Source of the DNA: Bradyrhizobium sp. BTAi1
Lineage (GTDB): Bacteria; Pseudomonadota; Alphaproteobacteria; Rhizobiales; Xanthobacteraceae
Reading direction: 5' to 3'
Length of the DNA: 64,000 nt
Assembly (NCBI RefSeq): GCF_000015165.1
Contig: NC_009485.1
Location: 2,830,001 to 2,894,000, forward strand
Both the position numbers and the translations under genes were made by a program. Shown piece after piece: positions 9,246 to 18,549 of this stretch. The notes under the pieces are model-generated. The model ran no database searches. It saw only the letters and a program-made list of their open reading frames with translations, and was not told where the DNA came from. The stretch's first letter is position 1, and each line of letters starts with the position of its first letter.

Positions 9246-10217
9246 TCAGCTCTTCGCGGCGAACTTGAACAGCCGTTCGGGATTGCTGACAAGCAGCTTC
9301 TGCTGGATCGCAGGGTCCGGGGCGTAGAGTGGGATCAGATCGACCAGATCACCGTCATTGGGCATGATCTTGACGTTCGGATGTGGCCAGTCGGTGCCCC
9401 AGATGACGCGGTCGGGCGCATTGTCGATCAGCTTTCGGGCGAACGGGACCGCGTCGTGGAACGGCGGGCCGGAGGCCGAGGCGCGCTCGGGACCGGTGAT
9501 CTTGACCCAGCACTTCTCGTCGCTGGCCTGCAGGTTGAGCAGCGCCTTGAACTCGGCGTCGTCGATGCCCTTGGCGGCGCTGATCGTGCCCATGTGGTCG
9601 ATCACATAGGTGACCGGGAGCGCCTTCAGGACCGGCACGAATTCCTGGATCGTGCCGGCCTCGAGGTAGATGTCGACATGCCAGCCGATCGCCGCGACGC
9701 GATCGACCAGGGTGCGGAACACCGTCATGTCGCCGACCCCGCCGAGCCGACGCAGGAAGGCGAAACGGCAGGCGCAGATGCCGGCCTTGCCGGGCGCTGC
9801 GAGGTCGGCATCGGACATCGCGGCGTTGATGTTGGCGACGCCCTTGTAGTTGCCGTTGCTCTGCGCAATCGCGTCGGTGACGACGCGGTTGTCGGTGCCA
9901 TGAACGGTCGCATTGACGATGACGGCGCGCTCGATCCCGATCTTGGCATGAAGCGCCCGAAACATCTCCAGCGGCGCCTCCGGTGGGGTGTAGGGGCGGG
10001 TCGGCGAGAACGGGTAGGTCGCTGCCGGGCCGAAAATGTGAGTGTGGGTGTCGACGCTGCCCGGCGGCGCCTTGAAGTTCGGCGTCTTGGTCGCCGGATC
10101 CGGCCCGGGAATGCTGGGGATCTTGGTCTCATCAGCCCGCAGGCTCGCCGGGGCTGCGCCGAGCGCGGTTGCCGTGCCCAGTCCCGCCATGGTGGCCAGC
10201 AGATCTCGTCGTCGCAT
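9246..10217 (-). CDS. Tat-exported amidohydrolase family 2 protein (LigI-like lactonase fold)
   Basis: A protein of 323 residues with a twin-arginine signal (MRRRDLLATMAGLGTATALG). The mature part is a metal-dependent TIM barrel: VDTHTHIFGP after strand 1, a central YVIDHMG, and IWGTDWPHP with the conserved Asp near the end. This pattern matches the 2-pyrone-4,6-dicarboxylate hydrolase-like group that opens lactones. The start has AAGGAG eight bases upstream. Its position between an MmgE/PrpD enzyme and dctA suggests a role in di- or tricarboxylate breakdown, here in the periplasm. The substrate is inferred only by family. Confidence 0.85.
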   Translation of the reverse strand: MRRRDLLATMAGLGTATALGAAPASLRADETKIPSIPGPDPATKTPNFKAPPGSVDTHTHIFGPAATYPFSPTRPYTPPEAPLEMFRALHAKIGIERAVIVNATVHGTDNRVVTDAIAQSNGNYKGVANINAAMSDADLAAPGKAGICACRFAFLRRLGGVGDMTVFRTLVDRVAAIGWHVDIYLEAGTIQEFVPVLKALPVTYVIDHMGTISAAKGIDDAEFKALLNLQASDEKCWVKITGPERASASGPPFHDAVPFARKLIDNAPDRVIWGTDWPHPNVKIMPNDGDLVDLIPLYAPDPAIQQKLLVSNPERLFKFAAKS

Positions 10218-10311
10218 CGTGGGTCTCCTTCAAATGGCCGTCGTGACCGGCAGCGTCACCTGCCGGGTCACAGCATGTCTCATCGCCGGAATCGGCGGGC
10301 AGCCGATCCGC

Positions 10312-11760
10312 TCAGGCCGCCTTGCGGCCGGCCGCGACGATGTCGCCGGCGCTGGCCAGGGTTTCGACAGTCCAGCAGCGCTCCATCACGGTCGCGATCT
10401 GCTGCGGGGGAATGATGCCTTCGGCGAGATCCTTGAACTTGCGCTCGAGATCGGCATCGCTCATCGGCCGCTCCAGGCTGCCGATCGCATGCTCGATCCG
10501 CTTGGTCAGCACGCGGCCATCGGTGAGCGTGATCGACATCTCGACCTGTTCCGGCTTGATCGCCGCATCGATCACCGGATTGACCTTGCCGCGCAGCTCG
10601 ATGATCGCGCCATCGCGCACCGCGCGGTCGGAAAACTGCTTCTCGCCCCCAGCGCCTTCGATCAGGGCCACAGCGACCGCGTGGTAGACGCTGAACTTGC
10701 CCTCCAGCCCTTCCTTCGGAGTCTTCTTGCCGGTCAGTTCGAGCACCAAAGGATTGACCTTCATGTCGATCGACTTGACCTGCGCTGCGGTCAGGCTGTT
10801 CTCGTTGCGCAGCTGGATCGCGGCATCGATCGCGGGATGCAGCACGATCCCGCAGGCAAACGGCTTGTAGGTGTTGAGCGCGGCCTCATAGCGCTGGCCG
10901 AGCTCGCCGGTGATCTCGCGGTAGTCCTGCTTGGTGCTGATCGTGTTGGCCCAGCCGCGCTTGGCCTCGATCATCCCATCGGAGCTGGTGTAGTTCTTCG
11001 ACGCGAGGATCGCCGCGAACAGGCCGTCGGCGGCGGCGCGGCCGGGATTGAAGCTCTTGTTCATCGAGCCGAAGGATTCGCGCAGGCCCACCGGCTGCGA
11101 GGCGGCGAGCCCGAGCGCCCACACCATCTGCTGTTCGCTTAGGCCCATCAGCCGGCCCGCGGCGGCGGCCGCGCCGAACACGCCGGCGGTCCCGGTGATG
11201 TGCCAGCCGACATCGTAATGATTGGGATACACCGCGTTGCCGATCCGGCATTCGGTCTCGACCCCGAGCACGAGCGCATTGAGCAGGTCGCGGCCATTGA
11301 CCGGCTTCATCTCTGCAAGAGCCAGGATGGCCGAGATCACCGGCCCGCCGGGATGAATGATCGTCTTCAGGTGGGTGTCGTCGTAATCGAAGATGTGGCT
11401 GGAGACGCCATTGATGAAGGCCGCGTTCATGATGTCGAGCCGCTCGGCTCGGCCGAACAGGCTGGCCTGCGGCGGGCCGGAAAACGGCGCCAGCGCCGCG
11501 ACCGCGATGTCCACCGTCTCGTGGTGCGACCCGCCAATGGCGACGCCGACATAGTTCAGGAGCGTGCGGACGCCTGCCTTGCGGACATTCTCCGGCAGGT
11601 CCTCGTAGCGCGCGCTGACGAGATAATGGGCGAGGATCTTCGTGACGTCCTTGCTGTCGGACTTGGCCGCATCTGCCGCCATTGCCGGCACGCGGCAGAG
11701 GGGCGCCAGCGACAGGCCTGCGGCCCCCGCCATGAGTTGGCGGCGTGACATCGTGATCAT
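10312..11760 (-). CDS. Tat-exported MmgE/PrpD family protein
   Basis: A protein of 482 residues. The N-terminus MITMSRRQLMAGAAGLSLAP is a twin-arginine signal with a likely cut after AMA. The rest is an MmgE/PrpD fold: an all-helical domain with SSHIFDYDDTHLKTIIHPGG and GTAGVFGAAAAAGRLMGLSE, then an alpha/beta lid domain. Known members are 2-methylcitrate dehydratase and cis-aconitate decarboxylase, which are normally cytosolic. GGAGGA precedes the ATG at 11760; the frame extends to 11850 without a better start. It is first in the operon with the amidohydrolase and dctA. The reaction is unknown; a carboxylate dehydratase, decarboxylase or isomerase is likely. Confidence 0.85.
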   Translation of the reverse strand: MITMSRRQLMAGAAGLSLAPLCRVPAMAADAAKSDSKDVTKILAHYLVSARYEDLPENVRKAGVRTLLNYVGVAIGGSHHETVDIAVAALAPFSGPPQASLFGRAERLDIMNAAFINGVSSHIFDYDDTHLKTIIHPGGPVISAILALAEMKPVNGRDLLNALVLGVETECRIGNAVYPNHYDVGWHITGTAGVFGAAAAAGRLMGLSEQQMVWALGLAASQPVGLRESFGSMNKSFNPGRAAADGLFAAILASKNYTSSDGMIEAKRGWANTISTKQDYREITGELGQRYEAALNTYKPFACGIVLHPAIDAAIQLRNENSLTAAQVKSIDMKVNPLVLELTGKKTPKEGLEGKFSVYHAVAVALIEGAGGEKQFSDRAVRDGAIIELRGKVNPVIDAAIKPEQVEMSITLTDGRVLTKRIEHAIGSLERPMSDADLERKFKDLAEGIIPPQQIATVMERCWTVETLASAGDIVAAGRKAA

Positions 11761-12231
11761 GATGACGTCCTCCCGATCCGGCGCCTTGTCGCGTCCGTGT
11801 TGCGCTTGGCCCTGGCGCGATCCTGATCCGGTTCGCCACTGGCATGCCACGATCCTGCACTCGTCCAGGCTTTACAAGGAGCCTTGGGTGAACGGTCAGT
11901 TCGCTTGATTGGACAATGCGCTGTGGCCTGCGCGGCGATGTTGCGGATGCGGTGGTTCGAGGGGCGCTGCAAGACAAGTGGCCATGGCAGGATCGTCTTC
12001 AACGCGCCTGTGAGAAGGGCAGTCCATCACGGCGCTGCGGTGAATTGTTCGTGCGACGGAAAAGCGAGTAACGTCAACGGTATGCCGTGCGTTCTGATCA
12101 TGCGCTGACAGCTCGAAGTGCCGTTGTGGACACCGCCGGCGGAATGCTATGCGACAGCAAAGGCGGTGTTGGCGGCGCGGCGCTGCGGCCTGACGGCCGA
12201 CCTGAGAACAACAACGGGCAAAGGAAACACC
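11761..12231. other. Divergent intergenic region, 471 bp
   Basis: This separates the minus-strand MmgE/PrpD operon from the plus-strand thiolase gene, so it must hold both promoters. No regulator gene lies beside it. No strong palindrome or convincing small ORF was seen; open frames here are continuations of neighbours without ribosome sites. Confidence 0.5.
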
Positions 12232-13464
12232 ATGGTCGACGCGCTCATCATCGACGCCTGCAGGACACCGCGCGGCATCGGCAAGGCCGGCAAGGGGGCG
12301 CTGGCCGGGCTGCATCCGCAGCATCTCGGCGCCACCGTGCTGCGCGCCTTGGCGGATCGCACCGGCATCAACACCGCCGATGTCGACGATATCATCTGGG
12401 GCTGCTCGTCGCAGCGCGGCCCGCAGAGCGGCGATCTCGGCCGCATGTCGGCGCTCGATGCCGGCTATGACATCCGCGCCTCCGGCGTCACGCTCGACCG
12501 CTTCTGCGGCTCTGGCATCACCAGCGTCAATATCGCGGCCGCTTCGATCATGGCGGGGCAAGAGGATCTCGTCGTGGCCGGCGGCTGCGAGATGATGTCG
12601 ATGGAAGGACGGCGCGGCGAGGGTCCGCTGATGATGGATGCCGGCAATCTGCATCTGCGCGCGCTGCATCCGCAGTCGCATCAAGGCGTGTGCGCCGACG
12701 CCATCGCGACCATGGAAGGCATCACCCGCGCCGATGTCGATGCGCTCGGCCTGGAGAGCCAGAAGCGCGCCGCGGCCGCGATCGCCGGCGGGCACTTCAA
12801 GAAGAGCCTGGTGCCGGTGCATCGCGACGACGGCAGCCTCGCGCTCGACCATGAGGAATATCCGCGGCCGCAGACCACCGCCGAGGCGCTGGCCGGGCTG
12901 AAGCCGGCGTTTCCAGCGATTGCCGATTACGCGCTCGACGACAAGGGCACGACCTATCGCGGCCTGATCCTGCAGCGCTATCCCGGCCTCGAGATCGAGT
13001 TCATGCATCACGCCGGCAATTCGTCGGGCGTGGTCGACGGCGCCGCCGCGCTGTTGCTGGCCTCGCCATCCTATGCCAAGGCGCATGGGCTCAAGCCCCG
13101 CGCGCGCGTGGTGGCGATGGCCAATATGGGCGACGATCCGACCTTGATGCTGAACGCGCCGGTGCCGGCGACGCGCAAGGTGCTGGCCAAGGCCGGGCTC
13201 ACGCTCGATGACATCGACCTGTTCGAGATCAACGAGGCGTTCGCGGTCGTTGCCGAGAAGTACATCCGCGACCTCAAGCTCGACCGCGCCAAGGTCAACG
13301 TCAATGGCGGTTCGATCGCGCTGGGGCACCCGATCGGGGCCACAGGCTCGATTCTGATCGGCACCCTGCTCGACGAGCTGGAGCGGCGCGACCTCAAGCG
13401 CGGCCTGGTCACGATGTGCGCGGCCGGCGGCATGGCGCCGGCGATCATCATCGAGCGCGTCTGA
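12232..13464 (+). CDS. Acetyl-CoA C-acyltransferase (thiolase)
   Basis: A protein of 410 residues and the normal thiolase length. The nucleophile Cys92 is in DRFCGSGITSVN, the catalytic histidine in NGGSIALGHPIGATG, and the second cysteine in TMCAAGGMAPA. It would cleave 3-ketoacyl-CoA or condense acetyl-CoA in the cytoplasm. The ATG at 12232 follows AAAGGAAACACC; an upstream in-frame ATG at 12118 adds 38 residues of non-family sequence and is rejected. No hydratase or dehydrogenase gene is adjacent, so fatty acid versus aromatic or dicarboxylate breakdown cannot be decided. It faces away from the MmgE/PrpD operon and may share control with it. Confidence 0.92.
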   Translation: MVDALIIDACRTPRGIGKAGKGALAGLHPQHLGATVLRALADRTGINTADVDDIIWGCSSQRGPQSGDLGRMSALDAGYDIRASGVTLDRFCGSGITSVNIAAASIMAGQEDLVVAGGCEMMSMEGRRGEGPLMMDAGNLHLRALHPQSHQGVCADAIATMEGITRADVDALGLESQKRAAAAIAGGHFKKSLVPVHRDDGSLALDHEEYPRPQTTAEALAGLKPAFPAIADYALDDKGTTYRGLILQRYPGLEIEFMHHAGNSSGVVDGAAALLLASPSYAKAHGLKPRARVVAMANMGDDPTLMLNAPVPATRKVLAKAGLTLDDIDLFEINEAFAVVAEKYIRDLKLDRAKVNVNGGSIALGHPIGATGSILIGTLLDELERRDLKRGLVTMCAAGGMAPAIIIERV

Positions 13465-13759
13465 GGCGTTCGTCTATCGCCTGATACCGGTCGTTGCGCC
13501 CGCCGCGGACCCCCGCAGCGGGCGCTGTCGTTCGGGTGCGAGGAACAGGCGACCGGATTGGCCGGAAGCCCGCCGGAAACGGCAAAGCCAGTTTTGCGAC
13601 GTTCCCGCGTCGATTTCGTTGATGCTGTCGCTGCTCCCCGCAGGCCGCGGCGGTTCCACTTTCCGGACCAGTCAACCACGTTTCGACTGGAAAGGAATTC
13701 GCGCTTGTTCCGCAATTTGCGGCGGGTTATTGCCACCGAGAGGCCTCATCTTAGAAGAA

Positions 13760-15556
13760 ATGGCTCTCGTGCTCTCCACACTGTCGCATATCATCGATCG
13801 CAAGGCTTCGAACCGGGTGGTCACGCGGCTGCGGGCGCTGCTGCGCAGCAACGAGTTCTACCTGATACCGCTGGCGCTGGTGATCGGCGTTGCTACCGGC
13901 GCGATCGTGACGGTGATGAGCCTGATCGCGCAGGTCGCCCATGTGCTGATCTACGGCATCCCGATCGACGTGCGGCTCAGCGCCAACGCCTGGGTCAATC
14001 CCATCATCGCTTTGATTGCGCCGGCTTGCGGTGGCCTCATCCTCGGGGTGATGGAATGGCTGCGGCGGCGTTGGAAGATCGCGGCCGCTGTGGACCCGGT
14101 CGAGGCCAATGCCCTGCGCGGCGGCCGGCTGTCGATGCGCGACAGCATCGTGGTGAGCAGCCAGACGCTGGTCTCCAACGGCTCCGGCGCCTCGGTCGGC
14201 CTCGAGGCCGGCTACACCCAGATCGGTGCCGGCGTGGCCTCGCTGCTCGGCCAATATCTCACGCTTCGCCGCAACGATCTCCGCCTGATCGTCGGCTGCG
14301 GCGCGGCCGCCGCCATCGCCGCGGCCTTCGGCGCGCCGATCACCGGCGCGTTCTATGCGTGCGAACTGATCGTCGGGGTGTATTCGGTGGCCAGCGCCGC
14401 GCCGATCCTGGCGGCCTCGCTGGCCGGGGCGTTGACGTCGCAATATCTCACCGGTGCGCCGTATTCGCTCGAGATCCAAAAGGTCGGCGCGGTCGGCTTC
14501 GAGCAATATATCGCGCTGTTCGTGCTCGCGCTGCTGGTCGCCGGCATCGGCATCGTGGTGATGCGTGCCTCGCCGGCCGTCGAGCGGCTGTTCGTCCGCA
14601 TTCCGGTGTGGCTGCGTCCCGCGATCGGCGGTGTCTGCGTCGGAGCGATGGCGATCGTCACGCCGCAGGTGCTGGCGGCCGGTCACGGCGCGATGCTGCT
14701 CGACCTGCATCGCGAGATGGCGGTCGGCATGATCGCCACCATCATCGTGCTGAAGCTCGCGGCCTGCCTGATCTCGCTGGCGTCGGGCTTCCGCGGCGGC
14801 CTGTTCTTCGCCTCGCTGTTCATCGGCAGCCTGCTCGGCAAGCTGTTCGCAGGCCTGCTCGCGATGGTCGGACTGGGCGTCGCGCTGGATCCCCTCGTCG
14901 CGATGCTCACGGGCATGGCGACGCTCGGCGTCGCCATCGTCGGCGGGCCGCTGACGATGTCCTTCCTGGTGCTGGAGATGACGCGCAGCGTCGACGTCAC
15001 CGCGGTGGTGCTGGCCGCCTGCATCGTGACCTCGGTGTACGTGCGCGTGCTGTTCGGGCACTCGTTCTCGACCTGGCGCCTGCATCTGCGCGGTGAGACC
15101 ATCCGCAGCGCCAATGATGTCGGCTGGCTGCGCAATCTCACCGTCGAGCGGCTGATGCGCTCCGACGTCGGCAAGGTACCGACCACCACCTCGATCGCCG
15201 CCTGCCGGCGCGAATTCGCGCTCGGCACCCGCCAGGCGGTCGTGGTCGTCAACAACAGCGACGATTATTGCGGGCTGGTGTCGCTGCCCGATCTGTTCTC
15301 GGGCGAACTGGATTCGATCGCGGACGACATCCAGGTGGTGGAGCTCGCCAAATATTTCGATGTCGCGCTGTTGCCCGAAATGAACGTCAAGACGGCGATG
15401 AAGATCTTTGACGATTCCGGCGCCGAGGTGCTCGCGGTGCTGGAGTCGGAGAACAGCCGCAAGGTGATCGGCTTCCTCACCGAGTCCTTCGCGCGCCGCC
15501 GCTATGTCGAGGAAATCGATCAGGCGACGCGCGGTGTGCTCGGCGCGCTGTCGTAA
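13760..15556 (+). CDS. CLC-type chloride channel/transporter with C-terminal CBS pair
   Basis: A protein of 598 residues. The membrane part (about 30-440) has the CLC selectivity motifs GSGASVGLEAG, which keeps the gating glutamate, and SGFRGGLFFASLFIG. Residues about 455-590 form two CBS domains (LMRSDVGKVPTTTS and AKYFDVALLPEMNV regions), which usually bind adenine nucleotides and gate transport. The ATG at 13760 is preceded by a weak AGAAGAA; the frame stays open to 13619. The presence of the glutamate favours H+/Cl- exchange over a pure channel. It precedes the sorbosone-dehydrogenase-like gene on the same strand by 90 bp, with no obvious functional link. Confidence 0.9.
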   Translation: MALVLSTLSHIIDRKASNRVVTRLRALLRSNEFYLIPLALVIGVATGAIVTVMSLIAQVAHVLIYGIPIDVRLSANAWVNPIIALIAPACGGLILGVMEWLRRRWKIAAAVDPVEANALRGGRLSMRDSIVVSSQTLVSNGSGASVGLEAGYTQIGAGVASLLGQYLTLRRNDLRLIVGCGAAAAIAAAFGAPITGAFYACELIVGVYSVASAAPILAASLAGALTSQYLTGAPYSLEIQKVGAVGFEQYIALFVLALLVAGIGIVVMRASPAVERLFVRIPVWLRPAIGGVCVGAMAIVTPQVLAAGHGAMLLDLHREMAVGMIATIIVLKLAACLISLASGFRGGLFFASLFIGSLLGKLFAGLLAMVGLGVALDPLVAMLTGMATLGVAIVGGPLTMSFLVLEMTRSVDVTAVVLAACIVTSVYVRVLFGHSFSTWRLHLRGETIRSANDVGWLRNLTVERLMRSDVGKVPTTTSIAACRREFALGTRQAVVVVNNSDDYCGLVSLPDLFSGELDSIADDIQVVELAKYFDVALLPEMNVKTAMKIFDDSGAEVLAVLESENSRKVIGFLTESFARRRYVEEIDQATRGVLGALS

Positions 15557-15646
15557 TCGCGTCACATCGCCGCGACACGGAATCTTCTCGCCGGGAACAG
15601 AGTAGGCTGCCGGCCGCTTGAGACGCGGCCGACGCGCGAGGATTGC

Positions 15647-16978
15647 ATGACGATTTGGACGAGAATGACGGTTGCGGCGACTGCCGCTGCGCTGGCGACG
15701 ACATCCGCAGCAGCCGAACCTGCAGTGCTGAAAGGCCGGGACGCCTTCGGCAGCTGGCAGGGCGACGCGCCCGGCACGATCCGGCTGATCCGTCCCGAGG
15801 ATCTGCCGAAGCCCGGCGCCACCGCATCCGCCGCCAATGTCTCGCGCGTGGTGCAGCGGCCGGCCTCGGTCCTGCCAAAGGTCGTCGACGGCTTCAAGAT
15901 CGCGCTGTTCGCGGACGGGCTGAGCGGCCCGCGTATCATCCGCACCGCGCCCAATGGCGACATCTTCGTTGCCGAGACCCGGGCAGGGCGCATCCGCGTG
16001 CTGCGTCCGAGCGAGGACGGCAGCAAGGTTGCGTCAAGTGAGATGTTCGCCGAGCGGCTCGGCCATCCGTTCGGCATCGCTTTCTATCCGAGCGTCGATC
16101 CGCAATGGGTCTATGTGGCGAGCACCGACCGCGTGCTGCGCTTTCCCTATCGGTCCGGCGACATGAAGCCGGCGGGCGCAATGCAGGTCGTCGTCGCCGA
16201 CCTGCCCGCGGGCTATGGCCATTCGACGCGCGATCTCGTCTTCACCCCGGACGGCCAGCGCATGCTGGTCTCGGTCGGGTCGGCTGGCAATGTCGGCGAA
16301 GCTCTGGGCGAGCCGGATGGCGGCCTCGCCGCCTGGATCAAGGCGAATCCGCCGGGCGCTGCGTGGGGCGCCGAGACCGAACGTGCCGGCGTGCTGGCGT
16401 TCGATCCCGACGGCAAGAACCGCAGCCTGTTCGCCACCGGGATCCGCAATTGCGTCGGCCTGGCGATCCAGCCTGGATCGGGCACGCCCTGGTGCTCCAC
16501 CAATGAGCGCGATGGGCTCGGCGACGATCTGGTGCCGGATTATGTCACACGGGTGAAGGAGGGCGGGTTCTATGGCTGGCCCTGGTACTATGTCGGCGAC
16601 AACGAGGACCCGCGGCACGCCGGCGAGCGTCCTGACCTGAAGGGGCAGGTCACGATTCCCGACGTGCTGCTGCAGGCACATTCCGCCTCGCTCGGCCTCA
16701 CCTTCTATGACGCAGCCCTGTTCCCGCCGGAGTATCGCGGCGATGCCTTCGCCGCGGAGCACGGCTCCTGGAACCGCTCCAAGCGCACCGGTTACAAGGT
16801 GATCCGGGTGAGGCTGAAGGACGGCGTGCCCACCGGCGAATATGAGGATTTCGTCACCGGCTTCGTCGTCAACGACCGCGAGGTCTGGGGCCGGCCGGTC
16901 GGCGTCGCCGTGGCGCGCGACGGCAGTTTGCTGATCTCCGAGGACGGCAACGGCACGATCTGGCGCGTCAGCCGCTGA
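15647..16978 (+). CDS. Periplasmic sorbosone/glucose dehydrogenase-like PQQ beta-propeller protein
   Basis: A protein of 443 residues with a Sec signal ending near TSAAA. The mature part is a six-bladed propeller of the soluble quinoprotein dehydrogenase type, with DIFVAETRAGRIRVLRP, LGHPFGIAFYP, ATGIRNCVGLAIQPGSG and GGFYGWPWYYVGDNEDP as family marks. Such enzymes oxidise aldoses or sorbosone in the periplasm and pass electrons to quinone or cytochrome c. There is no fused cytochrome domain. It lies 71 bp before cyoA on the same strand, so it may donate to a quinol oxidase. No PQQ synthesis gene is in the window. Substrate unknown. Confidence 0.85.
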   Translation: MTIWTRMTVAATAAALATTSAAAEPAVLKGRDAFGSWQGDAPGTIRLIRPEDLPKPGATASAANVSRVVQRPASVLPKVVDGFKIALFADGLSGPRIIRTAPNGDIFVAETRAGRIRVLRPSEDGSKVASSEMFAERLGHPFGIAFYPSVDPQWVYVASTDRVLRFPYRSGDMKPAGAMQVVVADLPAGYGHSTRDLVFTPDGQRMLVSVGSAGNVGEALGEPDGGLAAWIKANPPGAAWGAETERAGVLAFDPDGKNRSLFATGIRNCVGLAIQPGSGTPWCSTNERDGLGDDLVPDYVTRVKEGGFYGWPWYYVGDNEDPRHAGERPDLKGQVTIPDVLLQAHSASLGLTFYDAALFPPEYRGDAFAAEHGSWNRSKRTGYKVIRVRLKDGVPTGEYEDFVTGFVVNDREVWGRPVGVAVARDGSLLISEDGNGTIWRVSR

Positions 16979-17049
16979 GCGGTTGTCGCGGCGCAGGAAC
17001 CTCCCGACCCAGCATGGGTTGTGAGCGGGGTTGAACGCCGGATGACCGC

Positions 17050-17883
17050 ATGAACATCTTCGATCCGAAAGGACCGATCGCCGCCGCGCAGCAGACGATC
17101 CTGATCGACTCCGTCATCATCATGCTGGCGATCATCGTGCCGACCTCGATCGCCGTGCTCGCCTTCGCGTTCTGGTTCCGCAGCTCCAACACGAGGGCGA
17201 CGTACCGACCGGATTTCGCTTATTCCGGCGCGGTCGAACTCGTGGTGTGGTCGATCCCGGCGCTCACCGTGATCCTGCTCGGCGGCGTCGCCTGGATCGG
17301 CTCGCACGATCTCGATCCTGCCAAGCCCGTCGCCGGCACCGGCCTTCCGATCCGCATCCAGGCGGTCTCGCTCGACTGGAAATGGCTGTTCCTCTATCCC
17401 GACCAGCGTATCGCGACCGTCAACAGCCTCACGGTTCCGATCGGCGCGCCGCTGCGCTTCGAGCTGACCTCGGGCAGCGTCATGACGGCGTTCTTCATCC
17501 CGCAGCTCGGCGGCATGATCTACACCATGAACGGCATGGTGACGCAGCTGAACCTGCGCGGCGATCACGTAGGGACCTATAAGGGCCTTGCCTCGCAGTT
17601 CAGCGGCGACGGCTTTCCGGACATGATGTTCGACACCCACATTGTGTCGCAGGTCGACTTCTCCAATTGGGCAGCCAATGCCGCCAAGAGCGACCAGGTG
17701 CTCGACGAGGCGAGCTACAAGCAGCTCGCAGCGCAGTCGGTCGAGACGACGCCGAAGACCTACCGGCTCGCCGATCCCGAACTGTTCGGCAAGATCGCCA
17801 GCCAGCACATTCCACCAGCGCCCGGACCTCAACTGAGCGAGAATAAGTCGCGTCCGGAAGGCGGAGCATCCCATGCACACTGA
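17050..17883 (+). CDS. cyoA: Cytochrome bo3-type ubiquinol oxidase subunit II
   Basis: A protein of 277 residues with two membrane helices (about 18-45 and 60-82) and a periplasmic cupredoxin domain. SVMTAFFIPQLGGMIYTMNG is the CyoA signature. The CuA ligands of cytochrome c oxidases are absent: the site reads QFSGDGFPDMMF, as in quinol oxidases. It opens an operon with cyoC 24 bp downstream and cyoD after it. The catalytic subunit I gene, which normally follows cyoA, is missing. The last codons overlap a short ATG frame at 17873 that ends inside the cyoC start. Confidence 0.93.
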   Translation: MNIFDPKGPIAAAQQTILIDSVIIMLAIIVPTSIAVLAFAFWFRSSNTRATYRPDFAYSGAVELVVWSIPALTVILLGGVAWIGSHDLDPAKPVAGTGLPIRIQAVSLDWKWLFLYPDQRIATVNSLTVPIGAPLRFELTSGSVMTAFFIPQLGGMIYTMNGMVTQLNLRGDHVGTYKGLASQFSGDGFPDMMFDTHIVSQVDFSNWAANAAKSDQVLDEASYKQLAAQSVETTPKTYRLADPELFGKIASQHIPPAPGPQLSENKSRPEGGASHAH

Positions 17884-17907
17884 TTGGTTCGTCGTCGGAG
17901 TGTGGCG

Positions 17908-18549
17908 ATGTCGGTAAGCGCTGTCGAGCAGGCCCCGGCCTATGCCGATCCGCATCACCTGCGGGCGGCCGAGCACGACGGGCCCGCGCCGAAGCGGATC
18001 GTGACCGGCTACGGCTTCTGGATCTTCCTGTTGTCAGACATCGTGATGTTCTCGTGTTTCTTCGCGAGCTTCGCGGTGCTGTCGAAAGCCACGGCCGGCG
18101 GGCCCGGCGGCGCGGAGCTGTTCGACATCCGCAACGTTGCGATCGAGACCGCGCTGCTGCTGGTGTCGAGCTTCGCCTGCGGCATGGCGAGCATCGCCGC
18201 CGAGCGCCACAGCGCGCTCTGGTTCCAGGTCGCAATGGCTGCGACGGGCCTGCTCGGGGCCGGCTTCCTGCTGCTCGAGGCCCGGGAATTCACCGATCTC
18301 GTCGGGCGCGGCGACGGGCCGAGCCGCAGTGCCTTCCTGTCGGCCTTCTTCACCCTCGTGGGCTGCCACGGGCTGCATGTCGGCGCCGGCCTTCTCTGGC
18401 TGCTGACGATGATGGCGCAGGTGATGACGAAGGGATTCCGCGCCGACATCGAGCGCCGCATCCTGTGCTTCGCGCTGTTCTGGCACGCGCTCGACATCAT
18501 CTGGGTCGCGGTGTTCTCCGTGGTCTATCTGCTCGGGAGTGCGACATGA
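17908..18549 (+). CDS. cyoC: Cytochrome bo3-type ubiquinol oxidase subunit III
   Basis: A protein of 213 residues with five membrane helices of the heme-copper oxidase subunit III fold: GYGFWIFLLSDIVMFSCFFA, a second near residues 68-90, LVGCHGLHVGAGLLWLLTMM and a last helix with FALFWHALDIIWVAVFSVVY. The ATG at 17908 has GGAG nine bases upstream; an upstream TTG at 17884 is possible but weaker. It starts 24 bp after cyoA, leaving no room for cyoB. The stop overlaps the cyoD start (ATGA), so the two are translationally coupled. Confidence 0.93.
   Translation: MSVSAVEQAPAYADPHHLRAAEHDGPAPKRIVTGYGFWIFLLSDIVMFSCFFASFAVLSKATAGGPGGAELFDIRNVAIETALLLVSSFACGMASIAAERHSALWFQVAMAATGLLGAGFLLLEAREFTDLVGRGDGPSRSAFLSAFFTLVGCHGLHVGAGLLWLLTMMAQVMTKGFRADIERRILCFALFWHALDIIWVAVFSVVYLLGSAT

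Noticed and set aside
12118..12231. An N-terminal extension of the thiolase
   Set aside because: Thiolases start just before the DALIIDACRTPRG stretch, and the ATG at 12232 has a good ribosome site.
13751..15565. A 604-codon minus-strand open frame
   Set aside because: It is antisense to the CLC gene and shows the same low-complexity His/Asp/Arg pattern. The plus strand has clear CLC motifs.
17873..17917. A 14-codon frame from an ATG inside the end of cyoA into cyoC
   Set aside because: It shows no convincing similarity to the start or end of CyoB, so it is mentioned only as a possible leftover and not called.
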